Positions 25,532 through 33,053 of a stretch of DNA of 64,000 bases are shown in pieces. A program made the translations under genes and the position numbers. The notes under the pieces are model-generated. The model made no database searches and was not told the origin of the DNA. It saw only the letters and a list, made by a program, of their open reading frames with translations. Location of the stretch: the NCBI RefSeq assembly GCF_013761245.1, contig NZ_JACDUT010000001.1:1-64000 (forward strand), read 5' to 3'. Source of the stretch: Thermaerobacillus caldiproteolyticus. Its GTDB lineage: Bacteria; Bacillota; Bacilli; Bacillales; Anoxybacillaceae. Position 1 is the first letter of the stretch. Every line of letters begins with the position of its first letter.

Positions 25532-25846
25532 TTAGTCTTCTTGCTCTTGTTCTTGCTCTTGATCTTGTTCAGATTCTGTACGCGCACGCACTCTTGCCGT
25601 AGAATCAGAATCCACCTTAATATCAAGATCTACTTTTGAGTTTCCGCTGTTAGTAACTTTTGCGATGTTTGTATTGCGGTCTATATTTCTCAAGTCATTG
25701 TCATTATCTAATTCTGTATTATTTTTCAAATCATTCTCGGACTCAAAATCGACATTTGCTTTTGAACGGCTATCTGAATCCGAACGACTGCGACTATTAG
25801 AACGGTTATTTCCACTACTGGAAAAACCTCTCCACTCTGTACTCAT
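25532..25846 (-). CDS. Low-complexity acidic Ser/Asp/Asn-rich protein, paralogue C
   Basis: 104 aa from ATG 25846, with GGGGGAGAGAG upstream. After a different N-terminus (MSTEWRGFSSSGNNRSN) it follows paralogue A closely: SRSRSDSDSRSKANVDFES, NTELDNDNDLRNIDRNTNI, NSGNSKVDLDIKVDSDST, ESEQDQEQEQEQED. Roughly three quarters of positions agree by eye, with mostly conservative swaps (K/R, S/T, D/E). That argues for selection on protein composition. Soluble, no signal peptide. Function unknown. Confidence 0.75.
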   Translation of the reverse strand: MSTEWRGFSSSGNNRSNSRSRSDSDSRSKANVDFESENDLKNNTELDNDNDLRNIDRNTNIAKVTNSGNSKVDLDIKVDSDSTARVRARTESEQDQEQEQEQED

Positions 25847-25861
25847 TCTCTCTCCCCCTTT

Positions 25862-25940
25862 CGTTCTTTATGCTGGTAGTTTATTCAACATCACACCAAC
25901 ATGTTTAGACAAATACCAGTAAGTCATATGTTGATTTTTA
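25862..25940 (-). promoter_or_regulatory. Conserved upstream block of paralogue C
   Basis: Counterpart of 24905-24983. Minus strand order: TAAAAATCA, GGTATTTGTC, AAAC, TTGAATAAAC. A CATAAAGA element 20 bp before the ATG partly resembles a SigK -10 (CATANNNT), but the match is incomplete. Confidence 0.5.
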
Positions 25941-26639
25941 GAAGTTACTCGACATGTAGCAGGTACTCTTATCAGCACCAAAGGTTATGAATAGTATGAA
26001 AATAACATTTTAATTTATTTATCTTTACTAAAATAAATCTTAATTTCCATTCTATTTAGAGTTAAATATTTGGATTATGGGGAACGAAATGGTAAGATAC
26101 CAATATTTCAACTGATATTCATTCGTTAGAAGACCCAAAAAGAGCGGATAGATCTTTTATATAGAAAACTTTTGAACTAGCTTGCACGCACTTCAAGAAC
26201 ATCGTGAACATACATTCATCTACTTCTCCGGTGATGCGTCCATTAAACCAAACCGAAAGAAAACAGAAAACATTCATCATGAAATAAAGATCCATTCGGT
26301 ATTGATAAACAATGGAAATCGCTTTTGAAATATTAGAACGAATAGACAATTTATACTAACGGATGAAACAGTTACACGTCATAACATGATCGTTAAGAAT
26401 AACAATTCTTTATTTCGCAGTTGAAAAGGTAGTCACAAAGAGGAAGTTCTCCATCGCTTAGGGTGTGCTGCTTGGGAAGTCGAAATATCAAGTCATATTT
26501 ATATATTCAAAGCTAGGCGAAAGTAGTTTAGATCTCCTCGATCAAAATCCTTAACAAAAAGTATGTATGCGTTTTTTGCCACGTTTTATGCCTTATCATG
26601 AAGATCTTCCTCCCAAACAATATAAATTAAAAGAAAAAT
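25941..26639. other. About 700 bp without a convincing gene
   Basis: AT-rich and riddled with stops in all frames. Short open stretches occur on both strands (for example 26190-26327 plus and 26119-26349 minus) but none has a ribosome site or a recognisable domain. It looks like decayed coding DNA, possibly remnants of a mobile element, but I cannot name one. Confidence 0.5.
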
Positions 26640-26674
26640 CCACACTATGAAAGTATTTCACTTCCATAGTGTGG
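26640..26674 (-). terminator. Terminator at the end of the nag locus
   Basis: CCACACTATG / CATAGTGTGG stem, T-rich on the minus strand beyond it, 38 bp after the stop codon of the gene at 26712. Confidence 0.85.
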
Positions 26675-26711
26675 TTAGGTTCTCACTTTCTTTCTGGAAT
26701 TGGTGATTCAT

Positions 26712-27629
26712 TTACCGCAACGGAGAGCTCGCCATACGAATGTATGTATGACGTTTGCCGCGAATGGCAATCGAATACGTCATAATGTTTTCTGGAATGG
26801 CAATGCCATGGTAACCAGCATCCCCAATATGATATAAATCAGCTCCGGCCATTTTACTTGTAAGTGCAATTTGACGGATCGTATGCTCGTCCGCCCCTTC
26901 TTGGCTTGTGCCGATTGTCAGCATGACTAGCGCTCCTTTTTCATGCGCAAAACGAACAAGCCTTTCCGTTTTTTCTAATGTCACCCCTGGGACAGTTCCT
27001 GGCGATGGCATAAGAATAACATCAGCCCCGGCGTTAATAAAGCGTTCCATTACTTCTTCGGAAACGATGCTTCCCCCTGTTTCATTGGCAACGCCTGCTC
27101 CATGCATTTTTCCGGCAATAATCAAGCCATCATCACCAAAGACGGAACGCGCTTTTTCAATCGCTTTGGCAATTTCATCATTGGTAACGCCTGTTTTAGG
27201 ATTGCCTGTTAAGCAAACAAAATCAAAACCTAACTGCTTCGCTTCCTGCAACGATTCCTCCGTCGCCAATCTCCCTTTAGGAAGCGATGTTAAGCCTTCT
27301 AACTGTTTAGCGTTCGGATCGACAGGCTCCAAATTGACACCAATCGGACGCCCTGTTAACTCCTTAAGGCGTTTTACAATTTGATCAGGCTCGTTCATAT
27401 CTAAACCATTAAAATGCGGTGCAAACACATCAAAAAAATTTAATAACAGTAAATCAGCGCCAAAAGCGGCAGCTATTTCTGCATTTGTCACTGCTGGATA
27501 AAACGGCGCAAACGCCCCAATGATTTCCGAAACAATTACTCTTCCCTCAGACGCTTTAATCGATTGTTTCAATTGTTTTCCATTCATATTGCGAAAATCA
27601 GAAGCAGTACAATCTAACAAGCGTTTCAT
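26712..27629 (-). CDS. TIM-barrel-like protein of unknown function in the GlcNAc locus
   Basis: 305 aa, soluble. Repeating strand-loop units typical of a (beta/alpha)8 barrel: GRVIVSEIIGAFAPFYPAVT, IAAAFGADLLLLNFFD, RPIGVNLEPVDP, FDFVCLTGNPKTGVTND, GLIIAGKMHGAG, AGADVILMPSPGTVPG, ALVMLTIGTSQEGADEHT, AGADLYHIGDAGYHGIA. The pattern is like BtpA or PEP-mutase relatives, but no catalytic signature is certain. It follows nagP after a terminator hairpin, so it may be expressed by read-through or separately. A sugar-phosphate-related role is only inferred. Confidence 0.7.
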   Translation of the reverse strand: MKRLLDCTASDFRNMNGKQLKQSIKASEGRVIVSEIIGAFAPFYPAVTNAEIAAAFGADLLLLNFFDVFAPHFNGLDMNEPDQIVKRLKELTGRPIGVNLEPVDPNAKQLEGLTSLPKGRLATEESLQEAKQLGFDFVCLTGNPKTGVTNDEIAKAIEKARSVFGDDGLIIAGKMHGAGVANETGGSIVSEEVMERFINAGADVILMPSPGTVPGVTLEKTERLVRFAHEKGALVMLTIGTSQEGADEHTIRQIALTSKMAGADLYHIGDAGYHGIAIPENIMTYSIAIRGKRHTYIRMASSPLR

Positions 27630-27702
27630 AAGGATACTCCTTTTATGTGTAATTAAAAAGAAAGCGAAAAATAACTCGTTCGATTTCCCCTAATCCCAGA
27701 CT

Positions 27703-27739
27703 ATAAAAAGCCCTTGGCTGTTCAGATAAACAGCCAAGG
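27703..27739 (-). terminator. Terminator between nagP and the TIM-barrel gene
   Basis: Strong stem CCTTGGCTGTT / AACAGCCAAGG followed on the minus strand by GCTTTTTATAG. Confidence 0.85.
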
Positions 27740-27749
27740 CATGCAAAGT

Positions 27750-29114
27750 TTATAGTTTTTTCATCTCATTCGCCACAAATTCAACATCCGTGCCAACGAC
27801 CACTTGCAAATCCGTTTGGTTGAGACGAATAACACCTTTGGCTCCTAATTGTTTTAGCTCACTTTCATTGATTTTTGACATATCATTGACTTTTAGACGT
27901 AAACGTGTGACGCAATTATCAATTTGCGCTACATTGTCTTTTCCGCCTAACGCTTCCATGTACTTTGCGGCAAGATTTTCATATTTGCCTTCAGATTGCA
28001 CTGTACGATTTTCCATCTCTTCGCCTTCATCTTCGCGTCCCGGTGTCTTTAGGTCAAGCTTTTTAATAAGGAAGTAAAAGACAACAAAATAAATAATTCC
28101 ATAAATGATTCCTTGTACTAACAACAAATATGGTCTTTGGGCAATGCCTAAGTTTAAGAAATAGTCAATGGCTCCCGCTGAAAAGCTGAATCCGTGGTGA
28201 ATGCCTAACATCGTCGCAATCGCCAGCGAAAGACCTGTTAAAATGGCATGTATAAAATAAAGCAACGGCGATAAAAACATGAACAAAAACTCAATCGGTT
28301 CTGTAATTCCCGTTAAAAACGATGTAAATGCAACCCCGATAAGCGCACCGGCTATCTCTTTACGACGCTCTTTTTTCGCTGCAGCAATCATCGCCAGCGC
28401 CGCTGCCGGAAGACCGAACATCATGATTGGGAAAAACCCAGCCATAAAAATGCCGGCACTAGGGTCCCCCGCAAAGAAACGGCCTAAATCTCCTGTTTTT
28501 CCGTTAAACTCTCCAAAGACAAACCATACTAAATTGTTTAACACATGATGCAATCCAATCGGAATTAACAAACGATTCAAAAAGCCAAAAATACCAACTC
28601 CTAACGCGCCAGCGCCAATAATCCATTTGCCAACTGCGTTAATTCCATCTTGAATTGGCGGCCATACATACCCGAAAATCAATGCTAATACAAGCATCAC
28701 CAGAGAAGTAACTATCGGCACAAACCGTTTTCCGCCAAAAAACCCCAACCAGTCCGGCAGCTTAATATTATGATAGCGATTATATAAAAGACCAGCAACA
28801 ACTCCTGAAAGAATCCCCCCTAATACCGCCATATTAATGTCTTTATTAATCGCTGTAGCTCCTTTTGTTAACACAAAATAACCAACCGCGCCGGCTAACG
28901 CAGCGGCACCATTCCCATCTTTTGCAAATCCGACTGCTACTCCAATCGCAAACAATAAAGGCAAGTTGGAGAAAACAGCATCTCCTGTTGCTGCGATAAA
29001 CGGAATATCCAATAAATCCGGTTGCCCTAAACGAAGCAATAACCCCGCCGCAGGAAGAACGGCAATCGGCAGCATTAGCGCTTTTCCAAGGCGCTGTAAA
29101 AATCCTAACATCAT
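27750..29114 (-). CDS. nagP: PTS system N-acetylglucosamine-specific EIICB component
   Basis: 454 aa. Residues 1-360 are the EIIC membrane domain of the glucose family (GKALMLPIAVLPAAGLLLRL, then GITEPIEFLFMFLSPLLY with the GITE sugar-binding motif). The C-terminal EIIB domain carries the phosphorylated Cys in IDNCVTRLRL (about 406). No EIIA domain is fused, so Crr/PtsG-type EIIA must come from elsewhere. GAGGGGG precedes the start. It lies downstream of nagR; specificity is inferred from the nag context. Confidence 0.9.
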   Translation of the reverse strand: MMLGFLQRLGKALMLPIAVLPAAGLLLRLGQPDLLDIPFIAATGDAVFSNLPLLFAIGVAVGFAKDGNGAAALAGAVGYFVLTKGATAINKDINMAVLGGILSGVVAGLLYNRYHNIKLPDWLGFFGGKRFVPIVTSLVMLVLALIFGYVWPPIQDGINAVGKWIIGAGALGVGIFGFLNRLLIPIGLHHVLNNLVWFVFGEFNGKTGDLGRFFAGDPSAGIFMAGFFPIMMFGLPAAALAMIAAAKKERRKEIAGALIGVAFTSFLTGITEPIEFLFMFLSPLLYFIHAILTGLSLAIATMLGIHHGFSFSAGAIDYFLNLGIAQRPYLLLVQGIIYGIIYFVVFYFLIKKLDLKTPGREDEGEEMENRTVQSEGKYENLAAKYMEALGGKDNVAQIDNCVTRLRLKVNDMSKINESELKQLGAKGVIRLNQTDLQVVVGTDVEFVANEMKKL

Positions 29115-29166
29115 ATATTCCCCCTCTTTTTGTCATTCTTTATCGAAAAGCAAGTAACTTGCCCTT

Positions 29167-29889
29167 CTACCGTTCCATTTCGATCGTAAATTTGTAACGA
29201 TCTCCTCGGTAAATCGATCTGACCACTTCCAATGGTCGTCCATTTTCTAAATAGCTATTTCGCTGAATGGATAAAACCGGTGCTCCTTCTTTCACTTGTA
29301 AAAGATTTGCCTCTACTTTCCGCGCCACCGATGCCTCTAATACTTGCACCGCCGAGCGGATCGTTAATCCTAATTTATTTTCAATAAACTCATAGACGGA
29401 ACCGCTTACAATCCCCCGCGTTAAACCGGGTACGAGCGCACAGGGCAAGTACGACGTTTCTAAAGCCATCGGCAACTGATCAGCTAAACGGATACGGCGA
29501 ATTTCATAAATATCCGACCCTTCGCGAATGTCGAGCTGCTGGGCTAATGATTGGTCGGCAGGAATAATATGAAAGTCAAGCACATTCGTTCCCGGGTCCA
29601 TCCCTCTAGCTCTCATGTCTTCAGAAAAACTCGTCAATCCTTTTAACGGCTGTTCGATTTTTTTCGCAGCGACAAACGTGCCTTTTCCTCGCTTTCTCAC
29701 CAAATAGCCGTCGTTTACTAAATTATTGATCGCTTGACGAACCGTCATCCGGCTAATGTCGTACGTTTCAGCAAGCTCCCGCTCAGACGGAATCATTTCT
29801 CCTGGTTTAAGCTGCTGTTTTTCGATCATTTCTTTTATCCCTTGTTCAAGCTGATAATAAATCGGAAGAGGAGAATGTTTGTTAATCAT
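29167..29889 (-). CDS. nagR: GntR-family regulator NagR (YvoA)
   Basis: 240 aa, HutC subfamily. N-terminal winged helix: PLPIYYQLEQGIKEMIEK, GEMIPSERELAETYDISRMT, QAINNLVNDGYLVRKRGKGT; C-terminal UTRA effector domain from about residue 90 (FSEDMRARGMDPG ... EGAPVLSIQRNSY). In B. subtilis NagR/YvoA represses nag genes and is released by GlcN-6-P or GlcNAc-6-P. A matching operator lies upstream of nagA. The start overlaps the nagB stop by 4 bp. Confidence 0.93.
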   Translation of the reverse strand: MINKHSPLPIYYQLEQGIKEMIEKQQLKPGEMIPSERELAETYDISRMTVRQAINNLVNDGYLVRKRGKGTFVAAKKIEQPLKGLTSFSEDMRARGMDPGTNVLDFHIIPADQSLAQQLDIREGSDIYEIRRIRLADQLPMALETSYLPCALVPGLTRGIVSGSVYEFIENKLGLTIRSAVQVLEASVARKVEANLLQVKEGAPVLSIQRNSYLENGRPLEVVRSIYRGDRYKFTIEMER

Positions 29890-30641
29890 ATCGCATACAC
29901 CTTTCGCTGCTCATCTCTCACAAGCGATAATGCTTCTTGATCAGCAATGATCGTGACATTTGGATGCGTTTTTAAAACGGACGCAGGAATTAGCGGTGTC
30001 ACATCTTTTTCAAAGAGTTGGGCCATAATCGGCGCTTTTGTCTTTCCTGATGCAAGTAAAATGATGTGTCCGCTTTTCATAATCGTTGCAATTCCCATTG
30101 TAATGGCCTTGCTTGGTACGTCTTCTAGCGTAGGAAAAAAGCGGGCGTTCGCTTGGCGTGTGGATGGAGCCAACTCGACGACATGCGTTACCGTAGAAAA
30201 CGGCGTTCCTGGTTCATTAAAACCGATATGTCCGTTTCGCCCAATCCCTAATAGTTGTAGATCGATTCCACCTACCTCATCAATCAAATTCTCGTAACGC
30301 TTGCATTCTGCTTCCGCATCATCGGCAAGCCCGTTCGGAATATATGTTTGTGACACAGGAATATCAATATGAGAAAAAAGATGACGGTTCATGTAATAGT
30401 GGTAACTATTTGGATGATCCGGTCCTAGGCCAAGATACTCATCCAAATTAAAAGTATGGACACGTTCATACGATGTTCCGTTTCGGCGATGATCGTCCGC
30501 TAATGCTGCATACGTTCCGAGCACTGTTTCTCCTGTTGCTAAGCCGAGAACGGAATTCGGCTTTTTCTTTATTTGTTCAATAATGATTTTCGCCGCTTTT
30601 TCACTCATTTCCTTGTAATCTTTTACTTCCATGAGTTTCAC
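29886..30641 (-). CDS. nagB: Glucosamine-6-phosphate deaminase
   Basis: Converts glucosamine-6-P to fructose-6-P and ammonia. 251 aa. Motifs: LGLATGETVLGTYAAL (phosphate loop), NLDEYLGLGPDHPNSYHYYM, LLGIGRNGHIGFNEPGTPF with catalytic His and Glu, and TMGIATIMKSGHIILLASG. No allosteric N-terminal or C-terminal extension, as in Bacillus enzymes. 12 bp after nagA and 4 bp overlap with nagR. Confidence 0.96.
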   Translation of the reverse strand: MKLMEVKDYKEMSEKAAKIIIEQIKKKPNSVLGLATGETVLGTYAALADDHRRNGTSYERVHTFNLDEYLGLGPDHPNSYHYYMNRHLFSHIDIPVSQTYIPNGLADDAEAECKRYENLIDEVGGIDLQLLGIGRNGHIGFNEPGTPFSTVTHVVELAPSTRQANARFFPTLEDVPSKAITMGIATIMKSGHIILLASGKTKAPIMAQLFEKDVTPLIPASVLKTHPNVTIIADQEALSLVRDEQRKVYAI

Positions 30642-30653
30642 GACAGACCCCTC

Positions 30654-31829
30654 CTATTTCGAATATGCGAGTTTGCCGCGACAAAATGTCATGACTACCT
30701 CATATTCTTGATTCAGCACAACAAGGTCCGCATCTTTGCCGGCGCGAATGCTCCCCTTTCGTTCAAGAATGCCTAATTGTTTAGCCGGGTTCCACGATCC
30801 CATGCGAATGACATCCTCAAGGGTACAACCGGTAAACTCTATCATTTTTTTGACAGCATCCTTTAATTTCAAAATACTTCCTGCCAGCGTTCCATCTTGC
30901 AATGTGGCCTGTTCCCCTTGAACGATTACTTCTTGGCCGCCTAGTTCATATACTCCTGCTCCGAGGCATTTTGCACGCATCGCATCGGTAATTAACACCA
31001 TTCCATCACTTCCCTTATTGCGGTAAGCAAATCTTACCATCTCAGGAGCTACATGAATGCCGTCAACAATAATTTCACAGAGCACCTCATCATGCATGAG
31101 CACTGCTCCAGCAACTCCCGGCTCACGATGATGAATGCCGCGCATACCGTTAAATAAATGAGTGGCATGCGTAATCCCCGCCTGAATCGCCGCTTTCACT
31201 TCTTCATAGATGGCGTCAGAATGACCGATCGAAGCGACAACACCGTGTTCTTTTAAATAGGCGGTTAATTCCAATCCATTTTTCTCTTCCGGCGCTAATG
31301 TCACAAGGCGAATATATCCATTTGCGGCCTCTTGCCATTTTTTGAACAACTGAATATTTGGTTCCATAATATTTCTCGGATGTTGGGCTCCAGCCCGTTT
31401 TGGAGAAATAAATGGTCCTTCTAAATGAATTCCAATCACTTCCGCTTCTCCTGGGCGATTATGAAACTGAATGTAGTGTGCCGTATTTTGCAACGCCCGC
31501 TCGATCAGATCGGAAGAAGCCGTCATCGTCGTTGCAAGAAAGCTTGTTGTTCCTTCCTTTGGCAGTACCGTAGCCATCGTCTGTAGCGCATCTGTTGTCG
31601 CATCCATCACATCTGCTCCGGCTGCTCCATGAATGTGAATATCAATGAATCCAGGCACAACAAAATGATGAGAATCAAGCTCAATGACAGTTGCTCCGTT
31701 TACATCTGGCTGCGATGACATTGGACCGATATCGACGATTTTTTCTCCTTCCACGAGCACATATCCTTGCTCGATTCGTTCCTTTTCCGCATAAACGGTT
31801 GCGTTCTTCAGAAAAAGTCGATTCATCAT
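30654..31829 (-). CDS. nagA: N-acetylglucosamine-6-phosphate deacetylase
   Basis: First cytosolic step of GlcNAc-6-P breakdown. 391 aa amidohydrolase. Metal and substrate motifs: GFIDIHIHGAAGADVMDAT (about 57-75), HLEGPFISPKRAGAQH, ASIGHSDAIYEEV, ATHLFNGMRGIHHREPG, VDGIHVAPEM, and VLITDAMRAK with the catalytic Asp. The Bacillus-type HIHG is intact. First gene of nagA-nagB-nagR-nagP, with an AGAGGGTG ribosome site. Confidence 0.96.
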   Translation of the reverse strand: MMNRLFLKNATVYAEKERIEQGYVLVEGEKIVDIGPMSSQPDVNGATVIELDSHHFVVPGFIDIHIHGAAGADVMDATTDALQTMATVLPKEGTTSFLATTMTASSDLIERALQNTAHYIQFHNRPGEAEVIGIHLEGPFISPKRAGAQHPRNIMEPNIQLFKKWQEAANGYIRLVTLAPEEKNGLELTAYLKEHGVVASIGHSDAIYEEVKAAIQAGITHATHLFNGMRGIHHREPGVAGAVLMHDEVLCEIIVDGIHVAPEMVRFAYRNKGSDGMVLITDAMRAKCLGAGVYELGGQEVIVQGEQATLQDGTLAGSILKLKDAVKKMIEFTGCTLEDVIRMGSWNPAKQLGILERKGSIRAGKDADLVVLNQEYEVVMTFCRGKLAYSK

Positions 31830-31858
31830 GCCACACCCTCTTTCTGATTTGATCTTAA

Positions 31859-31888
31859 CATTATATCAACTAGTTGTCTATACCACTT
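31859..31888 (-). promoter_or_regulatory. NagR (DasR-type) operator and -10 box of nagA
   Basis: On the minus strand AAGTGGTATAGACAACTA resembles the DasR/YvoA responsive element (a TGGTNTAGACNA core). A TATAAT box follows at 31865-31860. The operator covers the -35 to -10 spacer, which fits repression. Confidence 0.7.
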
Positions 31889-31950
31889 GGACTATTTTTA
31901 AATATTGTCTGCAAACCCGTCTGTTGACAGCAAAAAGCAAAAATTGTTGA

Positions 31951-32691
31951 TCAACGCAGCAATTGAATTCTGTCACGATACATTTCAATGAGCTTCTGAT
32001 TATGTTCCTGTCCTTCCTGAAGATTGCCGCTTACAAAAATCGGCGTCTCTTTTCCGTGTTCCGCGATCATGACGATTGCTTCAGCGAAAATCGCATGCAA
32101 AATCGCAGCGCCGATGATGGTCGATGTTGGTGCAAACGGAACAGAAACATGAGGATGTGTTAAAACGGCATCCCCTTTTACTGAATAGTTGTTAATCGCG
32201 AGGTCAACGCATTCCCATAAATGCTTTCCACTTGGATGAAGCGATGGAAGCGCTTTTGAATACTGTAATGACGTGATCCCAATCACATATGCTCCACATT
32301 GTTTCGCCCATAATGCAACATCAATGGGAACCGGATTGCGTCCAGAATTGGAAATGACAAAAACAACATCCTCTTTTCGAATATCTTCCTTTTCTAAAAA
32401 TGTACGAGCATATCCTGTTTCCTTCTCCAACTGCGATGAGCGAACAGCGCCTTCATGAAGCATTAACGATTCAATCAATATCGGTTTAATCGGAACAAGC
32501 CCGCCGGCGCGATAAAACACTTCTTCCGCTAACAAATGGGAATGCCCGCAGCCAAATAATTGAATAATGCCAGCTCTTTGGATACACTCTGATACTTTCT
32601 TCGCAGCGATGAGCAGCGTTTCTTTTTCCTCTTTTTCAACAGCCACTAGCAACTTATGAATATGCTGAAAATATTCAGAAATCAAAGGCAT
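31951..32691 (-). CDS. SIS-domain sugar-isomerase-like protein (UPF0309 type)
   Basis: 246 aa. The SIS (sugar isomerase) fold is indicated by GIIQLFGCGHSHLLAEEVFYRAGG (split as GIIQLFGCGHSH and LLAEEVFYRAGG, about 36-59), DVVFVISNSGRNPVPID, AYVIGITSLQYS and APTSTIIGAAILHAIFAE. It probably binds a phosphosugar, and its position upstream of nagA suggests amino-sugar phosphate. It is outside the nagA promoter, so it is separately transcribed. The reaction is unknown. Confidence 0.82.
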   Translation of the reverse strand: MPLISEYFQHIHKLLVAVEKEEKETLLIAAKKVSECIQRAGIIQLFGCGHSHLLAEEVFYRAGGLVPIKPILIESLMLHEGAVRSSQLEKETGYARTFLEKEDIRKEDVVFVISNSGRNPVPIDVALWAKQCGAYVIGITSLQYSKALPSLHPSGKHLWECVDLAINNYSVKGDAVLTHPHVSVPFAPTSTIIGAAILHAIFAEAIVMIAEHGKETPIFVSGNLQEGQEHNQKLIEMYRDRIQLLR

Positions 32692-32815
32692 TCCTTCCTC
32701 CTTTTAATCGTCCTGTTAAACAGCATTGGTTTTTAATAGAAAATAATATAGACTTCCTTTTTTAACCTTGCTGAAGAATGTGCTGACAACTGATTTCTTT
32801 ATTGTATACAAGCCA

Positions 32816-32917
32816 TTATTTCGATTTATTTTGTCTTATTTTAATAGCAGCTACAATACAAACAAATGCACCCATAAAACTGGTGAAAACAGCAACAAAG
32901 ACTGCGTTATCCATCAT
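32816..32917 (-). CDS. 33-aa predicted single-span membrane protein
   Basis: ATG 32917 (or the next ATG) with GGGTGG upstream. Sequence MMDNAVFVAVFTSFMGA followed by FVCIVAAIKIRQNKSK: one hydrophobic helix with a basic tail, outside-to-inside orientation predicted by the positive-inside rule. It lies between the SIS gene and resE. Not recognised, but the helix/basic-tail layout is typical of real small membrane proteins. Confidence 0.5.
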   Translation of the reverse strand: MMDNAVFVAVFTSFMGAFVCIVAAIKIRQNKSK

Positions 32918-33019
32918 TCATCCACCCATCATTCTAATAGCTTTATTATAAACTGACTGGCTCCATTAGCTTAAGAAAAAATCAGCAACATTCTTGAACA
33001 CAGACTTTTTCTTGCTAAA

Positions 33020-33050
33020 GAAAAAGCCCCGCATCAAAGCAAGGGCTTTC
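33020..33050 (-). terminator. Terminator of resDE
   Basis: AAAGCCC / GGGGCTTT stem with a T-rich tail on the minus strand, right after the resE stop. Confidence 0.85.
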
Positions 33051-33053
33051 CGT

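Noticed and set aside
24560-25600. Short repeats at the ends of the SD-rich genes considered as a CRISPR array
   Set aside because: The units are in-frame 6-bp coding repeats without unique spacers, and no cas genes are near.
26119-26349. 76-aa minus-strand open frame (ends SALFGSSNE)
   Set aside because: No ribosome site, no conserved-looking domain, and neighbouring DNA is full of stops in all frames; it is more likely chance openness in decayed sequence.
26908-27384. 158-aa plus-strand frame inside the TIM-barrel gene
   Set aside because: Shadow of the minus-strand gene, without ribosome site; antisense open frames are common in such codon use.
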